Source: JAFIEN01 sp051859505 (GTDB lineage Bacteria > Pseudomonadota > Alphaproteobacteria > Rhodobacterales > Rhodobacteraceae). From it: a stretch of DNA of 64,000 nt. Positions 49,870-57,909 of this stretch are shown piece by piece (the stretch's first letter is position 1; every line of letters begins with the position of its first letter). The position numbers were made by a program, and so were the translations under genes. The stretch is from assembly GCA_051859505.1 (NCBI GenBank), contig JBHYFN010000004.1:69469-133468 (forward strand), written 5' to 3'. The notes below the pieces were generated by a model. That model made no database searches and was not told the origin of the DNA. It saw only the letters and a list, made by a program, of their open reading frames with translations.

Positions 49870-51386
49870 CGGGGCCGGATGGGGGGCATGGCGGCCGGCG
49901 GCCGGGGGCGGGGGGGGGCCGCCCCCCGCGGGGGGGCGCCCCGGGGCCCGCCGGGGCGGCGGCGCCGCGCCCGGCGCGCCGCCCCCCGCCCCCCCCCCCC
50001 GCCGCCAGAAATCCCCCCCCCCCCGCCCCCCGCCGCGCGCTCCAGCGCCGGGTAACGCAGGGCCAGCGTCACCGCACGCGCCACAAAGCTCACATGCAGC
50101 GCCAGCCAGAGGCCATGCGCCCCGAAGGCGGCCATGAGCGGCAGGGCCGCCGCCAGATAGACCACCGTCGAGACCGCCATCATGTTGCGCATGTCGCGCG
50201 TGCGGGTGGCTCCGATGAAGATGCCGTCCAGCATCCAGGCCGCCACCCCCATGATCGGAGCGGCCACCATCCATGGCAGAAACTCCCGCGCCATGACGCG
50301 CACTTCCGGCGCGGTGGTCATCAGGTCGATGATCGGCCCGCCGCCGATGAGGAACCCCAGCGCCATCGCCACCGAAACCCCCGCCCCCCAGACCGAGGCC
50401 ATCACCGCCGCGCGGCGCAACGCGGCCCGCGCCCGCGCCCCCATCGCCTGCCCGACCAGCGCCTCGGCGGCGAAGGCGAAACCGTCCAGCGCGAAAGCCG
50501 TGATCGACAGGAACTGCATCAGGATCTGCGTCGCGGCCAGCTCGACATCGCCGAACCCTGCGCTCCAGAACATGAAACTGATCATGATCGCCTGCAGCAG
50601 GACCGAGCGGATCAGGATATCGCCATTCACGCTGGCCATGGTCACCAGCCGCGCCCGGTCGAACACCAGCGCCGCGCGCCGCCAGTCCGGGCCGGCAAAT
50701 ACCGCCCGGCAGAACCACAGCCCCAGCGCCAGCCCCGACCATTCGGCGATGAAACTGGCCCAGGCCACGCCGCCCACACCCCAGCCAAGGCCCAGCACGA
50801 ACCACAGGTCCAGCGCGACGTTCAGACCGTTCATCCAGAGCTGCAGCCAAAGCACCTCGCGCGTGCGCTCGAGCGCGATCAGCCAGCCGGTGATCCCGTA
50901 AAGCGCAATCGCCGCCGGGGCCGACCAGATGCGGATCGCCATATACTCCCGCGCGAAACCCTCGACCGCGGCACTTGCGGGCGAGATCCGGTGACCCAGC
51001 GCAAAAAGCGGCCCCTGCAGCAGGATCAGCGCCAGCCCCGCGCCCCCGCCCACCAGAAGCGCCCGCGACAGAAGCGCCGCAACCTCGGCCCGATCGCCCG
51101 CTCCTTCGGCCTGGGCGGCCAGGCCGGTGGTGCCCATCCGCAGAAAGCCGAAGATCCAGTAGAAGGCCGACAGGATCACCGCGCCGATCGCGACGCCGCC
51201 GATCGCCGCAGGATCGCCCAGCTGGCCGATCACCCCGGTATCCACCGCCCCGAGGATCGGCACGGTCGCATTCGACAGGACGATGGGAACCGCAATCGCG
51301 AGGACGCGCCGATGGGTCAGGTCCGGGGGCCTTGCCGCAGCCTCTGCCCCGGGCCCAGCCGGCGGCGCAATCGGGGCCTTAGTCAT
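49752..51386 (-). CDS. MATE family efflux transporter, C-terminus unreliable
   Basis: About 445 reliable residues with twelve TMs in two similar halves, for example VLAIAVPIVLSNATVPILGAVDTGVIGQLGD and LRMGTTGLAAQAEGAGDR in the first, and FSITAFALDGFAFAAEALVGQAMGAR-type sequence in the second. It expels drugs or metabolites against a Na+ or H+ gradient. Past residue 446 (ALERAA) the frame passes through an almost pure G/C stretch and then 118 nt into antisense pyrD. That tail of about 100 Gly/Arg/Pro-rich residues is surely not native, and the real stop is probably near 50,040. The start overlaps the thioesterase gene by eight bases. Confidence 0.8.
   Translation of the reverse strand: MTKAPIAPPAGPGAEAAARPPDLTHRRVLAIAVPIVLSNATVPILGAVDTGVIGQLGDPAAIGGVAIGAVILSAFYWIFGFLRMGTTGLAAQAEGAGDRAEVAALLSRALLVGGGAGLALILLQGPLFALGHRISPASAAVEGFAREYMAIRIWSAPAAIALYGITGWLIALERTREVLWLQLWMNGLNVALDLWFVLGLGWGVGGVAWASFIAEWSGLALGLWFCRAVFAGPDWRRAALVFDRARLVTMASVNGDILIRSVLLQAIMISFMFWSAGFGDVELAATQILMQFLSITAFALDGFAFAAEALVGQAMGARARAALRRAAVMASVWGAGVSVAMALGFLIGGGPIIDLMTTAPEVRVMAREFLPWMVAAPIMGVAAWMLDGIFIGATRTRDMRNMMAVSTVVYLAAALPLMAAFGAHGLWLALHVSFVARAVTLALRYPALERAAGGGGGGISGGGGGGRGAARRARRRRPGGPRGAPPRGAAPPRPRPPAAMPPIRPRYSQSSRPLPTASESRAKPPACSLSSRPRMISSTRPSPR
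49890..50040. other. Almost A/T-free stretch, probably poor sequence
   Basis: 49890-50006 (117 nt) holds no A or T at all, and 50013-50040 again none. There are C-runs of 12 at 49989-50000 and 50013-50024, and G-runs up to 8-9. It lies between the convergent pyrD and MATE genes, where a GC-rich terminator hairpin would be expected. A sequencing or assembly artefact over such a hairpin explains both the composition and the missing MATE stop. Confidence 0.75.
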
Positions 51387-51876
51387 CGCCGGCGGCGCTC
51401 TCCGGCATCAGGAAATGGCCCGTCGCCTGCGCGAAGAGCCGCTGCCGGTTGTCCTGCCAGCCTTCGACATGGACGCTGGCATAGCGCCGCCCCGAACGGT
51501 TCACCCGCGCCCTTGCATAGGCGTCGCGCGGCAGGCCCGAGCGCAGGTAATCGACGGTCAGGTCGATGGTCTTGGGCAGGCGGATCGGCGGCGGCTGATC
51601 GGCGCCGGGGCGTTCCATCTCGTCCCACATCAGCGCCCAGGACAGCTCGACAATCGCCGTCACCTCGAGAAAGGCCGCCGTCACCCCGCCATGCAGCGCA
51701 GGCAGCATCGGGTTGCCGATCAGATCCTCGCCATAGGGCAGGATCGCGGTCAGCTCGTCGCCGCAGCGCTCGAACCGCATGCCGAGAAAGCGGATATAGG
51801 GGATCGCCTCGACGATCCGCAGCAGGGCACCGTCGCGCCGGGACTTGATCACCTGCACAGGCTCGGGCCGCCGCAT
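51379..51876 (-). CDS. PaaI family thioesterase (hotdog fold), copy 1
   Basis: 165 residues. Hotdog signature FLGMRFERCGDELTAILPYGEDLIGNPMLPALHGGVTAAFLEVTAIVEL, where HGG and the following Glu form the PaaI-type site. Then IDLTVDYLRSGL and an RRYASVHVEGWQ strand. It hydrolyses acyl-CoA thioesters; the substrate is unknown. It overlaps copy 2 by one base and MATE by eight, so the three are one unit. Confidence 0.9.
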   Translation of the reverse strand: MRRPEPVQVIKSRRDGALLRIVEAIPYIRFLGMRFERCGDELTAILPYGEDLIGNPMLPALHGGVTAAFLEVTAIVELSWALMWDEMERPGADQPPPIRLPKTIDLTVDYLRSGLPRDAYARARVNRSGRRYASVHVEGWQDNRQRLFAQATGHFLMPESAAGDD

Positions 51877-52328
51877 CAGATCCCCTCCGGCCGTTCGACG
51901 GCAAAGGCCCCGGTCGCGGTGGCGACCGGCCGGTCCGTATCCTCGTCAAGGGCTGTTGCCCGCACGAAGGCGACGAAACGGGTCATGTGGTAGCATTCCG
52001 CCCGCGCCGTGATGGCCTGCCCCGGCGTCGCGGGGCGCATGTAGTCGATCCGCAGATCAAGCGTCGCGGTCGAGGTCACGCCGCCCGGCCAGGCGAGGGC
52101 CGCCACACTCCCGCAGGTATCCATCAGGGCCGAGATCGCGCCGCCATGGATCACCCCGGTTTCGGGATCCCCGATCAGGCGCGTGTCATAGGGCATCTCG
52201 ATCCCGGCGCGGCCGTCGCCAATCTCGATCAGGCGCATGCCAAGGGCGCGCGCATGCGGGATGATCTCGATGAACTGCCGCGCAAGGCGGTGGCGGCGGT
52301 CTGCCGGGTTCTCTGTGTCCTGTGCCAT
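51876..52328 (-). CDS. PaaI family thioesterase (hotdog fold), copy 2
   Basis: 150 residues. ALGMRLIEIGDGRAGIEMPYDTRLIGDPETGVIHGGAISALMDTCGS is the hotdog helix with HGG and Asp. LDLRIDYMRPATPGQ and the FVRATALDEDTDRPVATATGAF strand follow. ATG 52328 has GGAAGGGA upstream. It is the first gene of the unit and faces the MerR gene across the 39-bp inverted repeat, so the thioesterases may be under MerR control together with beta-oxidation. Confidence 0.9.
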   Translation of the reverse strand: MAQDTENPADRRHRLARQFIEIIPHARALGMRLIEIGDGRAGIEMPYDTRLIGDPETGVIHGGAISALMDTCGSVAALAWPGGVTSTATLDLRIDYMRPATPGQAITARAECYHMTRFVAFVRATALDEDTDRPVATATGAFAVERPEGI

Positions 52329-52474
52329 CCTGCGTCCCTTCCGGGGACCAGTCCTTTGCGATTCCCGGGTGGCACGCAAGAGTGGAAACCGCCCTGCCAG
52401 GCAGCTATGACGCCACGGAAAGCCCGGCCGCCCGGAGGGCAAGCGGCAGGAATGGCACATTCCAATCACAAGAT

Positions 52475-52513
52475 GTTGCCGCATAGGTCACCATACTTGA
52501 CCTATGCGGCAAC
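52475..52513. promoter_or_regulatory. Perfect 39-bp inverted repeat, likely MerR-family operator
   Basis: Two exact 16-bp arms (GTTGCCGCATAGGTCA and its complement TGACCTATGCGGCAAC) flank a 7-bp spacer CCATACT. It lies 46 nt before the MerR ATG and 147 nt from the thioesterase start. TTGACC inside the right arm could be a -35 for the plus direction. Long dyads in such a divergent region are the usual binding sites for MerR-type dimers. Confidence 0.75.
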
Positions 52514-52558
52514 CGTCCACAGATGCCGGTCGATTGCAACGCTCTGAACGAGAAAACC

Positions 52559-52960
52559 ATGACATTGGAAAACACACCCATCCGCCAGATGTGCGAGGAA
52601 TTCGACGTGACCCCGCGCGCCTTGCGGTTCTACGAAAGCAAGGAACTGCTGGCCCCGCTGCGGCAGGGATCGCGGCGGTTCTATACCCGGCGCGACCGGG
52701 CGCGGCTCAAGCTGATCCTGCGCGGCAAGCGTTTCGGCTTCACGCTGGAAGAGATCCGCCAGCTGCTTGACCTTTACAGCCGCGACGACCGGCAAGAGGC
52801 ACAGATTGCGCGGACCCGGGAACTGGCTCAGAAGCACCTCGCCGAGATGGAGGCACGCCGGGCCGAGCTTGATGACGCCATTTCCGAATTGCGCGCGGGC
52901 ATCGAATGGGGCGAAGCTGAACTTGCGCGCCTGCGCAAGACAAGGACCGCCGCCGCCTGA
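52559..52960 (+). CDS. MerR family transcriptional regulator (fatty-acid/LiuR-like group)
   Basis: 133 residues. The winged HTH (PIRQMCEEFDVTPRALRFYESKELLAPLRQGSRRFYTRRDRARLKLILRGKRFGFTLEEIRQLLDLY) has the MerR recognition helix and wing. A coiled-coil dimer helix (about 85-130, AQIARTRELAQKHLAEMEARRAELDDAI) lacks the metal-binding cysteines, so it senses something other than metal or redox. Such MerR proteins control branched-chain or fatty acid breakdown in proteobacteria, and the downstream thiolase and FadJ genes agree. ATG 52559 fits the family start. Confidence 0.88.
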   Translation: MTLENTPIRQMCEEFDVTPRALRFYESKELLAPLRQGSRRFYTRRDRARLKLILRGKRFGFTLEEIRQLLDLYSRDDRQEAQIARTRELAQKHLAEMEARRAELDDAISELRAGIEWGEAELARLRKTRTAAA

Positions 52961-53016
52961 CCGTTCGGGCACAGCAAAAGCGCGTGGCCGAACAGGCGGC
53001 ACGAACAGGAGGCCGA

Positions 53017-53229
53017 ATGCCCAAGAGACTTCGCCTGACCCGCCGCTTTCCCGTCGCCATGTCGGAAGACGGCTATCGCCGCCTCAGACGCTTCGCCTCG
53101 GAGGCCGGGCTGGACGAGGGCGAGGCGCTGTCGTTCCTGTTCGAGAATTTCGACAGCGTGATCGACAACGACAATTTCACCCATCGGCTGCGCCTGTTCA
53201 ATTCCGAGCTTGAGGCGCGCAAGAAATGA
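53017..53229 (+). CDS. Small conserved-looking protein, unknown
   Basis: 70 residues, basic N-terminus (MPKRLRLTRRFPVAMSEDGY) and an acidic middle (EAGLDEGEALSFLFENFDSVIDNDNF), ending NSELEARKK. A very strong SD (AGGAGG, 5 bases before ATG 53017) supports it. It looks like a small helical protein, perhaps of ribbon-helix-helix type given the strand-like start. No family is assigned. It sits inside the MerR/beta-oxidation gene string. Confidence 0.75.
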   Translation: MPKRLRLTRRFPVAMSEDGYRRLRRFASEAGLDEGEALSFLFENFDSVIDNDNFTHRLRLFNSELEARKK

Positions 53230-53329
53230 CCGCAAGGGCGCCATCGAAGTTGGGTGCAAGGAAGGGGACTACCATGATGTGCAAGGCCAGAGGGGCGCAG
53301 GTCCGCAGCCGGACCGGGGCGGATCTGCC

Positions 53330-53965
53330 ATGACGATCCGTCTGCACTGTTTCGGAGAGAGCGGGCATTCCTACAAGGTCGCCCTGACGCTCGCGCTCAG
53401 CCACACGGACTGGGAGCCGGTCTTCGTCGATTTCTTCGGCGGCGCCACCCGCGGGGCGGAGTATCGGGCGATGAATGTGATGGGCGAGGCTCCGGTTCTT
53501 GAGGATGGGGACCTTGTGCTGACGCAATCGGGTGTCATTCAGGACTATCTTGTCGGCAAGACCGGGCAACTGGGCTGGAGCGACGATGCCGAACGGCGCG
53601 AGGTCTGGCGCTGGATCCTGTTCGACAATCACAAGGTGTCGTCCCAGGTCGGGGCGTTCCGGTTCCAGAAGAACTTTCTGCCGGCCGACAAGCGCAAGCA
53701 GGATGTCCTCGATTTCCTGCAAGGGCGCCTTGTGTCGGCGCTGGCCGTGCTGGACGCGCGTCTGACGGGGCGTGACTGGCTGGCCACACCCGGCGTCAGC
53801 ATCGCCGATCTGGCCTGTTGCGGATACCTTTTCTATCCCGAGGATCTGGGCTTTGACCGCAAGGACTTTCCGAATGTCTCGGCCTGGCTCGACAGGATCG
53901 CCGCCTTGCCGGGCTGGGCGCATCCCTATGACCTGATGCCCGGCAACCCCTCTGACCGCGCCTGA
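53330..53965 (+). CDS. Glutathione S-transferase family protein
   Basis: 211 residues. The thioredoxin-like N-terminal domain (IRLHCFGESGHSYKVALTLALSH, APVLEDGDLVLTQSGVIQDYL with the glutathione-binding Ser) is followed by the helical domain (about 85-200: WLATPGVSIADLACCGYLFY with the N-capping box Asp). Class and substrate are unknown. It lies just before the thiolase gene (7-nt gap) and probably belongs to the same operon. Confidence 0.9.
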   Translation: MTIRLHCFGESGHSYKVALTLALSHTDWEPVFVDFFGGATRGAEYRAMNVMGEAPVLEDGDLVLTQSGVIQDYLVGKTGQLGWSDDAERREVWRWILFDNHKVSSQVGAFRFQKNFLPADKRKQDVLDFLQGRLVSALAVLDARLTGRDWLATPGVSIADLACCGYLFYPEDLGFDRKDFPNVSAWLDRIAALPGWAHPYDLMPGNPSDRA

Positions 53966-53972
53966 GGCCGGG

Positions 53973-55184
53973 GTGCCCGGGGCCTATATCTTTGATGCCA
54001 TACGCACCCCGCGGGGCCGCGGGCGCAAGGACGGCGCGCTGCACGAGGTGACGGCGCTGCGTCTGTCGGCCTTCGTGCTCGACCATCTGAAAGCGCGCAA
54101 CGGGCTTGACGGTCCAGCGGTCGAGGATGTGATCTGGGGCAACGTGACCCAGGTGGGCGAGCAGGGAGGATGCCTTGCACGCTCGGCCGTGCTTGCCTCG
54201 GGCCTTGATCCCGCGATCCCCGGCCTGTCGATCAACCGTTTCTGCGCCAGCGGCCTCGAGGCGGTGAACCTTGCCGCCAACCAGATCCGCGCGGGCGCAG
54301 GCGACGCCTGCATCGCCGGCGGGGTCGAGATGATGAGCCGGGTTCCGATGGCAAGCGACGGTGCCGCCATCGCGGTCGATCCCTCGCTGGCGATGGAGGC
54401 CTGTTTCGTGCCCCAGGGGATCAGCGCCGATCTGATCGCCACCGAATACGGCATCACCCGCGATCAGGCGGATGCCCTGGCCGTCACATCCCAAAGGCGC
54501 GCGGCGCGTGCCTGGGCCGAGGGGCGTTTCGCCCGCTCTGTCATCCCCGTGACCGACCGGAACGGCCTGACCCTCCTTGACCGGGACGAACACATGCGCC
54601 CCGAGACCGACCTGCAAAGCCTTGCCACGCTCGACCCGGCCTTCCGGACCATGGGCGAGGTCATGCCCGGTTTCGACAAGGTGGCCCTTCTGCGCTATCC
54701 GCATCTGGAACGGATCACGCATATTCACCATGCCGGCAATTCCAGCGGAATCGTCGATGGCGCGGCGGGCGTGCTGATCGGCACCAGGGCCTGGGGCAAG
54801 GCGCGCGGCCTGAAACCCCGCGCGCGCATCCGCGCCACGGCTCGGATCGGGACCGAACCGACGATCATGCTGACCGGCCCCGTGCCGGTGACGCGGAAGA
54901 TCCTGAAAGAGGCGCGGCTGACGATCCGGGACATCGACCTGTTCGAGGTGAACGAGGCTTTCGCCAGCGTCGTCCTGCGTTTTCAGCAGGCCTTCGATGT
55001 CGATCCCGAAAGGATCAATGTGAACGGAGGCGCCATCGCCATGGGCCATCCGCTCGGGGCCACAGGCGCGATCCTTCTGGGCACGCTTCTGGACGAGATG
55101 GAGCGGCAGGACCGCGAACTTGGGCTGGTCACGCTCTGCATCGCCTCGGGCATGGGTGCGGCGACCATCATCGAGAGGGTCTGA
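53973..55184 (+). CDS. fadA: Acetyl-CoA C-acyltransferase (thiolase)
   Basis: 403 residues. It cleaves 3-ketoacyl-CoA with CoA as the last beta-oxidation step. Active-site Cys in SINRFCASGLEAVNLAANQI, the VNEAFASVVLRF block (Asn-Glu), GGAIAMGHPLGATGA (His) and the second Cys in TLCIASGMGAATIIE. The N-terminus GAYIFDAIRTPRGRGRKDGALHEV matches a GTG start at 53973. It is followed by the NTF2-like gene two bases after the stop and then by the FadJ-type gene. Confidence 0.94.
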   Translation: MPGAYIFDAIRTPRGRGRKDGALHEVTALRLSAFVLDHLKARNGLDGPAVEDVIWGNVTQVGEQGGCLARSAVLASGLDPAIPGLSINRFCASGLEAVNLAANQIRAGAGDACIAGGVEMMSRVPMASDGAAIAVDPSLAMEACFVPQGISADLIATEYGITRDQADALAVTSQRRAARAWAEGRFARSVIPVTDRNGLTLLDRDEHMRPETDLQSLATLDPAFRTMGEVMPGFDKVALLRYPHLERITHIHHAGNSSGIVDGAAGVLIGTRAWGKARGLKPRARIRATARIGTEPTIMLTGPVPVTRKILKEARLTIRDIDLFEVNEAFASVVLRFQQAFDVDPERINVNGGAIAMGHPLGATGAILLGTLLDEMERQDRELGLVTLCIASGMGAATIIERV

Positions 55185-55185
55185 C

Positions 55186-55674
55186 GTGGGGCAAGCCGCT
55201 GACATCCTGCAGGACTATCTGGACCGGATGGGCCTTGCCATGCTGGCCGGCGATTTCGAGATCTACCGGGCCGGCGTTCTGCTGCCCTTTCACCTCGAGA
55301 CCGGGTCAGGCCAGATGATCGTGGCGACGGAAGAGGAGCTGCGCATAGGCTTCGACACCTTCCTGAGCCTGCTGCGCAACAGCGTTGTCACCGATTACAT
55401 CCGGATCGTGTCGGAGGCCGAACTGCTTAAGCCGGGGGTGATCCGGGGCCAGTATACCTCGCATCTGATGTCGAACAGCCAACGGATCCTGCCGCCGCAT
55501 GACTCGATGATGATCCTGCGTCAGTCCGCGCAGGATCAGGTCTGGCGCTGTTCCGAGATCCGCTCGTCCATCACGGCCAGCCAGTGGCCGATCCATGAGA
55601 TAACGGTCGGACCCCAGGATCGCACCGCCGCGCCCCCGATCATGCCGGACCCGCCGAAGGACGCAGAGGAATGA
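55186..55674 (+). CDS. NTF2/SnoaL-like small protein
   Basis: 162 residues from GTG 55186. The N-terminal helix and cone-like pattern (ILQDYLDRMGLAMLAGDFEIYRAGVLLPFHLETGSGQMIVATEEELRIGFDTFLSLL) and the strands near VIRGQYTSHLM fit the NTF2-like fold. The Pro-rich tail (APPIMPDPPKDAEE) is probably disordered. No catalytic residue can be named. Its place between thiolase and FadJ (4-nt overlap) implies a link with beta-oxidation. Confidence 0.72.
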   Translation: MGQAADILQDYLDRMGLAMLAGDFEIYRAGVLLPFHLETGSGQMIVATEEELRIGFDTFLSLLRNSVVTDYIRIVSEAELLKPGVIRGQYTSHLMSNSQRILPPHDSMMILRQSAQDQVWRCSEIRSSITASQWPIHEITVGPQDRTAAPPIMPDPPKDAEE

Positions 55675-57890
55675 CCGATTTCACCCTCTCGATCGACGAA
55701 GACGGCGTGGCGACCATCACATGGGATGTGCCGGGCCGGTCGATGAACGTGCTGACCCGCGAGGGAACGGCAGAGCTGACGGAGCTGATGGAGCGGGCGC
55801 TGGCGGACGAGGGGGTTCGGGGCATCATCCTGACCTCGGGCAAGGAAAGCTTCGCGGGCGGCATGGATCTGACCCTGCTGCAGGGCCTGAGCGGCGAAGG
55901 TGACGATCCAGCGGCGCGGATCTTCGACTTCGTCATGAACGGTCACGCGATGATGCGCCGGTTCGAACTGGCGGGGATGGACAGCAAGACGAAGACGGGC
56001 GGCAAGCCGATCGTGGCGGCCTTGCCGGGCACGGCGCTGGGGATCGGGTTCGAGATCCCGCTGGCCTGCCACCGGATCATCGCCGCCGACCGGCCCGAGG
56101 CCCGGATCGGCCTGCCCGAGATCCGCGTCGGCCTCTTTCCCGGCGGGGGCGGCACGACGCGGCTGGTGCGCAAGCTGGGGCTCATGGCAGCGGCGCCCTA
56201 CCTGCTGGAGGGCAAGACCCTGGCCCCCGCCCGCGCCGCCGCCGCCGGCCTGATCGACGAGGTGGTGCCGGCGCCCGACCTGCTGGCCCGCGCGCGGGAC
56301 TGGGTGCTGGGCGCGACCGATGCCGATCTGGTGAAGCCGTGGGACAGGGGCGATTACAGCTTTCCGGGCGGCGCGCCCTACAGCCCGGCGGGCTTTCCCA
56401 CCTTCGTGGGCGCCTCGGCCATGGTGACGGGCCGGACCCTCGGGGTCTATCCGGCGGCGCAGGCGATGCTCTCGGCGATCTATGAGGGCGCACTTGTCCC
56501 CTTCGACACGGCGCTCAGGATCGAGGCGCGCTGGTTCACCTCGGTGCTGATGAACCCGACCTCGACGGCGATGATCCGCAGCCTCTTCGTGAACAAGACC
56601 GCGCTGGAAAAGGGCGCGCGGCGGCCCGATGTTGCGGAAGGCGCCGTGGGGGTTCTGGGCGTGATCGGCGCGGGGATGATGGGGGCCGGCATCGCGCTGG
56701 TCGCGGCAAGGGCCGGGATCCGGGTGGTTCTGATCGACAGGGACGAGGCCGCGGCAGAGCGCGGCCGGGCGCAGGTGGCGGCCCTTCTGGACAAGGCGAT
56801 CGCGCGCAGAAAGGGCACAGAGGCCGACAAGGCCGAAGTGCTGGGCCGGATCGAGGCGACGGCGGATTTCGCCGCGCTGCGGCCGTGCGATCTGGTGATC
56901 GAAGCGGTGTTCGAGGATCCTGAGGTCAAGGCACGCGTGCTGCGGCAGGTGGCGGCCGCCGTCGGGCCGGACTGCATCATCGCGACGAACACCTCGACCC
57001 TGCCGGTCACGGATCTGGCCGCGGCCCTTGCCGAAGGCGGCGGGGCGGGTGGCGCGGGCCCCGAGGCCTTCCTCGGCCTCCATTTCTTTTCGCCCGTCGA
57101 CCGCATGGCCCTAGTCGAGGTGATCCGGGGCCGGGAAACGGGCAAGGCCGCGCTGGCTCGCGCGCTGGATTTCGTGCGCCAGATCCGCAAGACGCCCATA
57201 GTGGTGAACGACGCGCGCTTCTTTTACGCCAATCGCTGCATCATCCCTTACGTCAACGAGGGTCTGCGCATGCTGGCCGAAGGGGTGACACCTGCCCTGA
57301 TCGAGAATGCGGCCCGGATGGCGGGGATGCCCGTGGGGCCTTTGCAGCTTCTGGACGAGATCTCGATCGAGCTGGCGCTGGGCATTGCCGCCAGCACGAA
57401 GGCCGCGCTGGGGACGGCCTATCCCGACGATGCGGTGGATGCGGTGCTGGCGCGGATGGCGGATCGGGGCCGGCTGGGGCGCAAGGCCGGGGCGGGGTTC
57501 TATGCCTATGATGCGGGGGGCAAGCGAACCGGGCTTTGGGAGGAGCTCACCGCCCTATTCCCGCCGGGCGAGAGCCAGCCCGACCTTGTCGAGGTGCAGC
57601 AGCGGCTTTTGTTCATCCAGGCCCTCGAAGCCTTGCGCGCGCTTGAAGAGGGGGTGCTCAGCGATATCCGCGAAGGCGATGTCGGCGCGATCCTGGGCTG
57701 GGGCTTTGCGCCGTGGTCGGGCGGGCCGTTCTCATGGCTCGACATGCTGGGCGCCGCCTATGCCGCCGAGCGCGCGGCGGAGCTTGCCCGCGCGTATGGG
57801 CCCCGGTTCGCGCCCCCGGACCTCTTGTCCGAAATGGCCGCCAAAGGTCGGGCGTTCTACGGCCAAGACACGGCCCGCGCCAGCGCCTGA
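55671..57890 (+). CDS. fadJ: Bifunctional enoyl-CoA hydratase / 3-hydroxyacyl-CoA dehydrogenase
   Basis: 739 residues. The crotonase domain (1-290) has both catalytic glutamates (GIGFEIPLAC and GLPEIRVGLFPGGGGTTRL) and the oxyanion loop SGKESFAGGMDL. The 3HCDH NAD domain starts near residue 325 (VLGVIGAGMMGAGIALVAARAGIRVVLID), with NTSTLPVT, GLHFFSPVDRMALVEVI (catalytic His) and NRCIIPYVNEG. The C-terminal domains end at 739. It carries out hydration and NAD-dependent oxidation in fatty acid breakdown, working with the thiolase two genes upstream. Confidence 0.95.
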   Translation: MTDFTLSIDEDGVATITWDVPGRSMNVLTREGTAELTELMERALADEGVRGIILTSGKESFAGGMDLTLLQGLSGEGDDPAARIFDFVMNGHAMMRRFELAGMDSKTKTGGKPIVAALPGTALGIGFEIPLACHRIIAADRPEARIGLPEIRVGLFPGGGGTTRLVRKLGLMAAAPYLLEGKTLAPARAAAAGLIDEVVPAPDLLARARDWVLGATDADLVKPWDRGDYSFPGGAPYSPAGFPTFVGASAMVTGRTLGVYPAAQAMLSAIYEGALVPFDTALRIEARWFTSVLMNPTSTAMIRSLFVNKTALEKGARRPDVAEGAVGVLGVIGAGMMGAGIALVAARAGIRVVLIDRDEAAAERGRAQVAALLDKAIARRKGTEADKAEVLGRIEATADFAALRPCDLVIEAVFEDPEVKARVLRQVAAAVGPDCIIATNTSTLPVTDLAAALAEGGGAGGAGPEAFLGLHFFSPVDRMALVEVIRGRETGKAALARALDFVRQIRKTPIVVNDARFFYANRCIIPYVNEGLRMLAEGVTPALIENAARMAGMPVGPLQLLDEISIELALGIAASTKAALGTAYPDDAVDAVLARMADRGRLGRKAGAGFYAYDAGGKRTGLWEELTALFPPGESQPDLVEVQQRLLFIQALEALRALEEGVLSDIREGDVGAILGWGFAPWSGGPFSWLDMLGAAYAAERAAELARAYGPRFAPPDLLSEMAAKGRAFYGQDTARASA

Positions 57891-57909
57891 GCCACTCGCC
57901 GCGGGCCCT

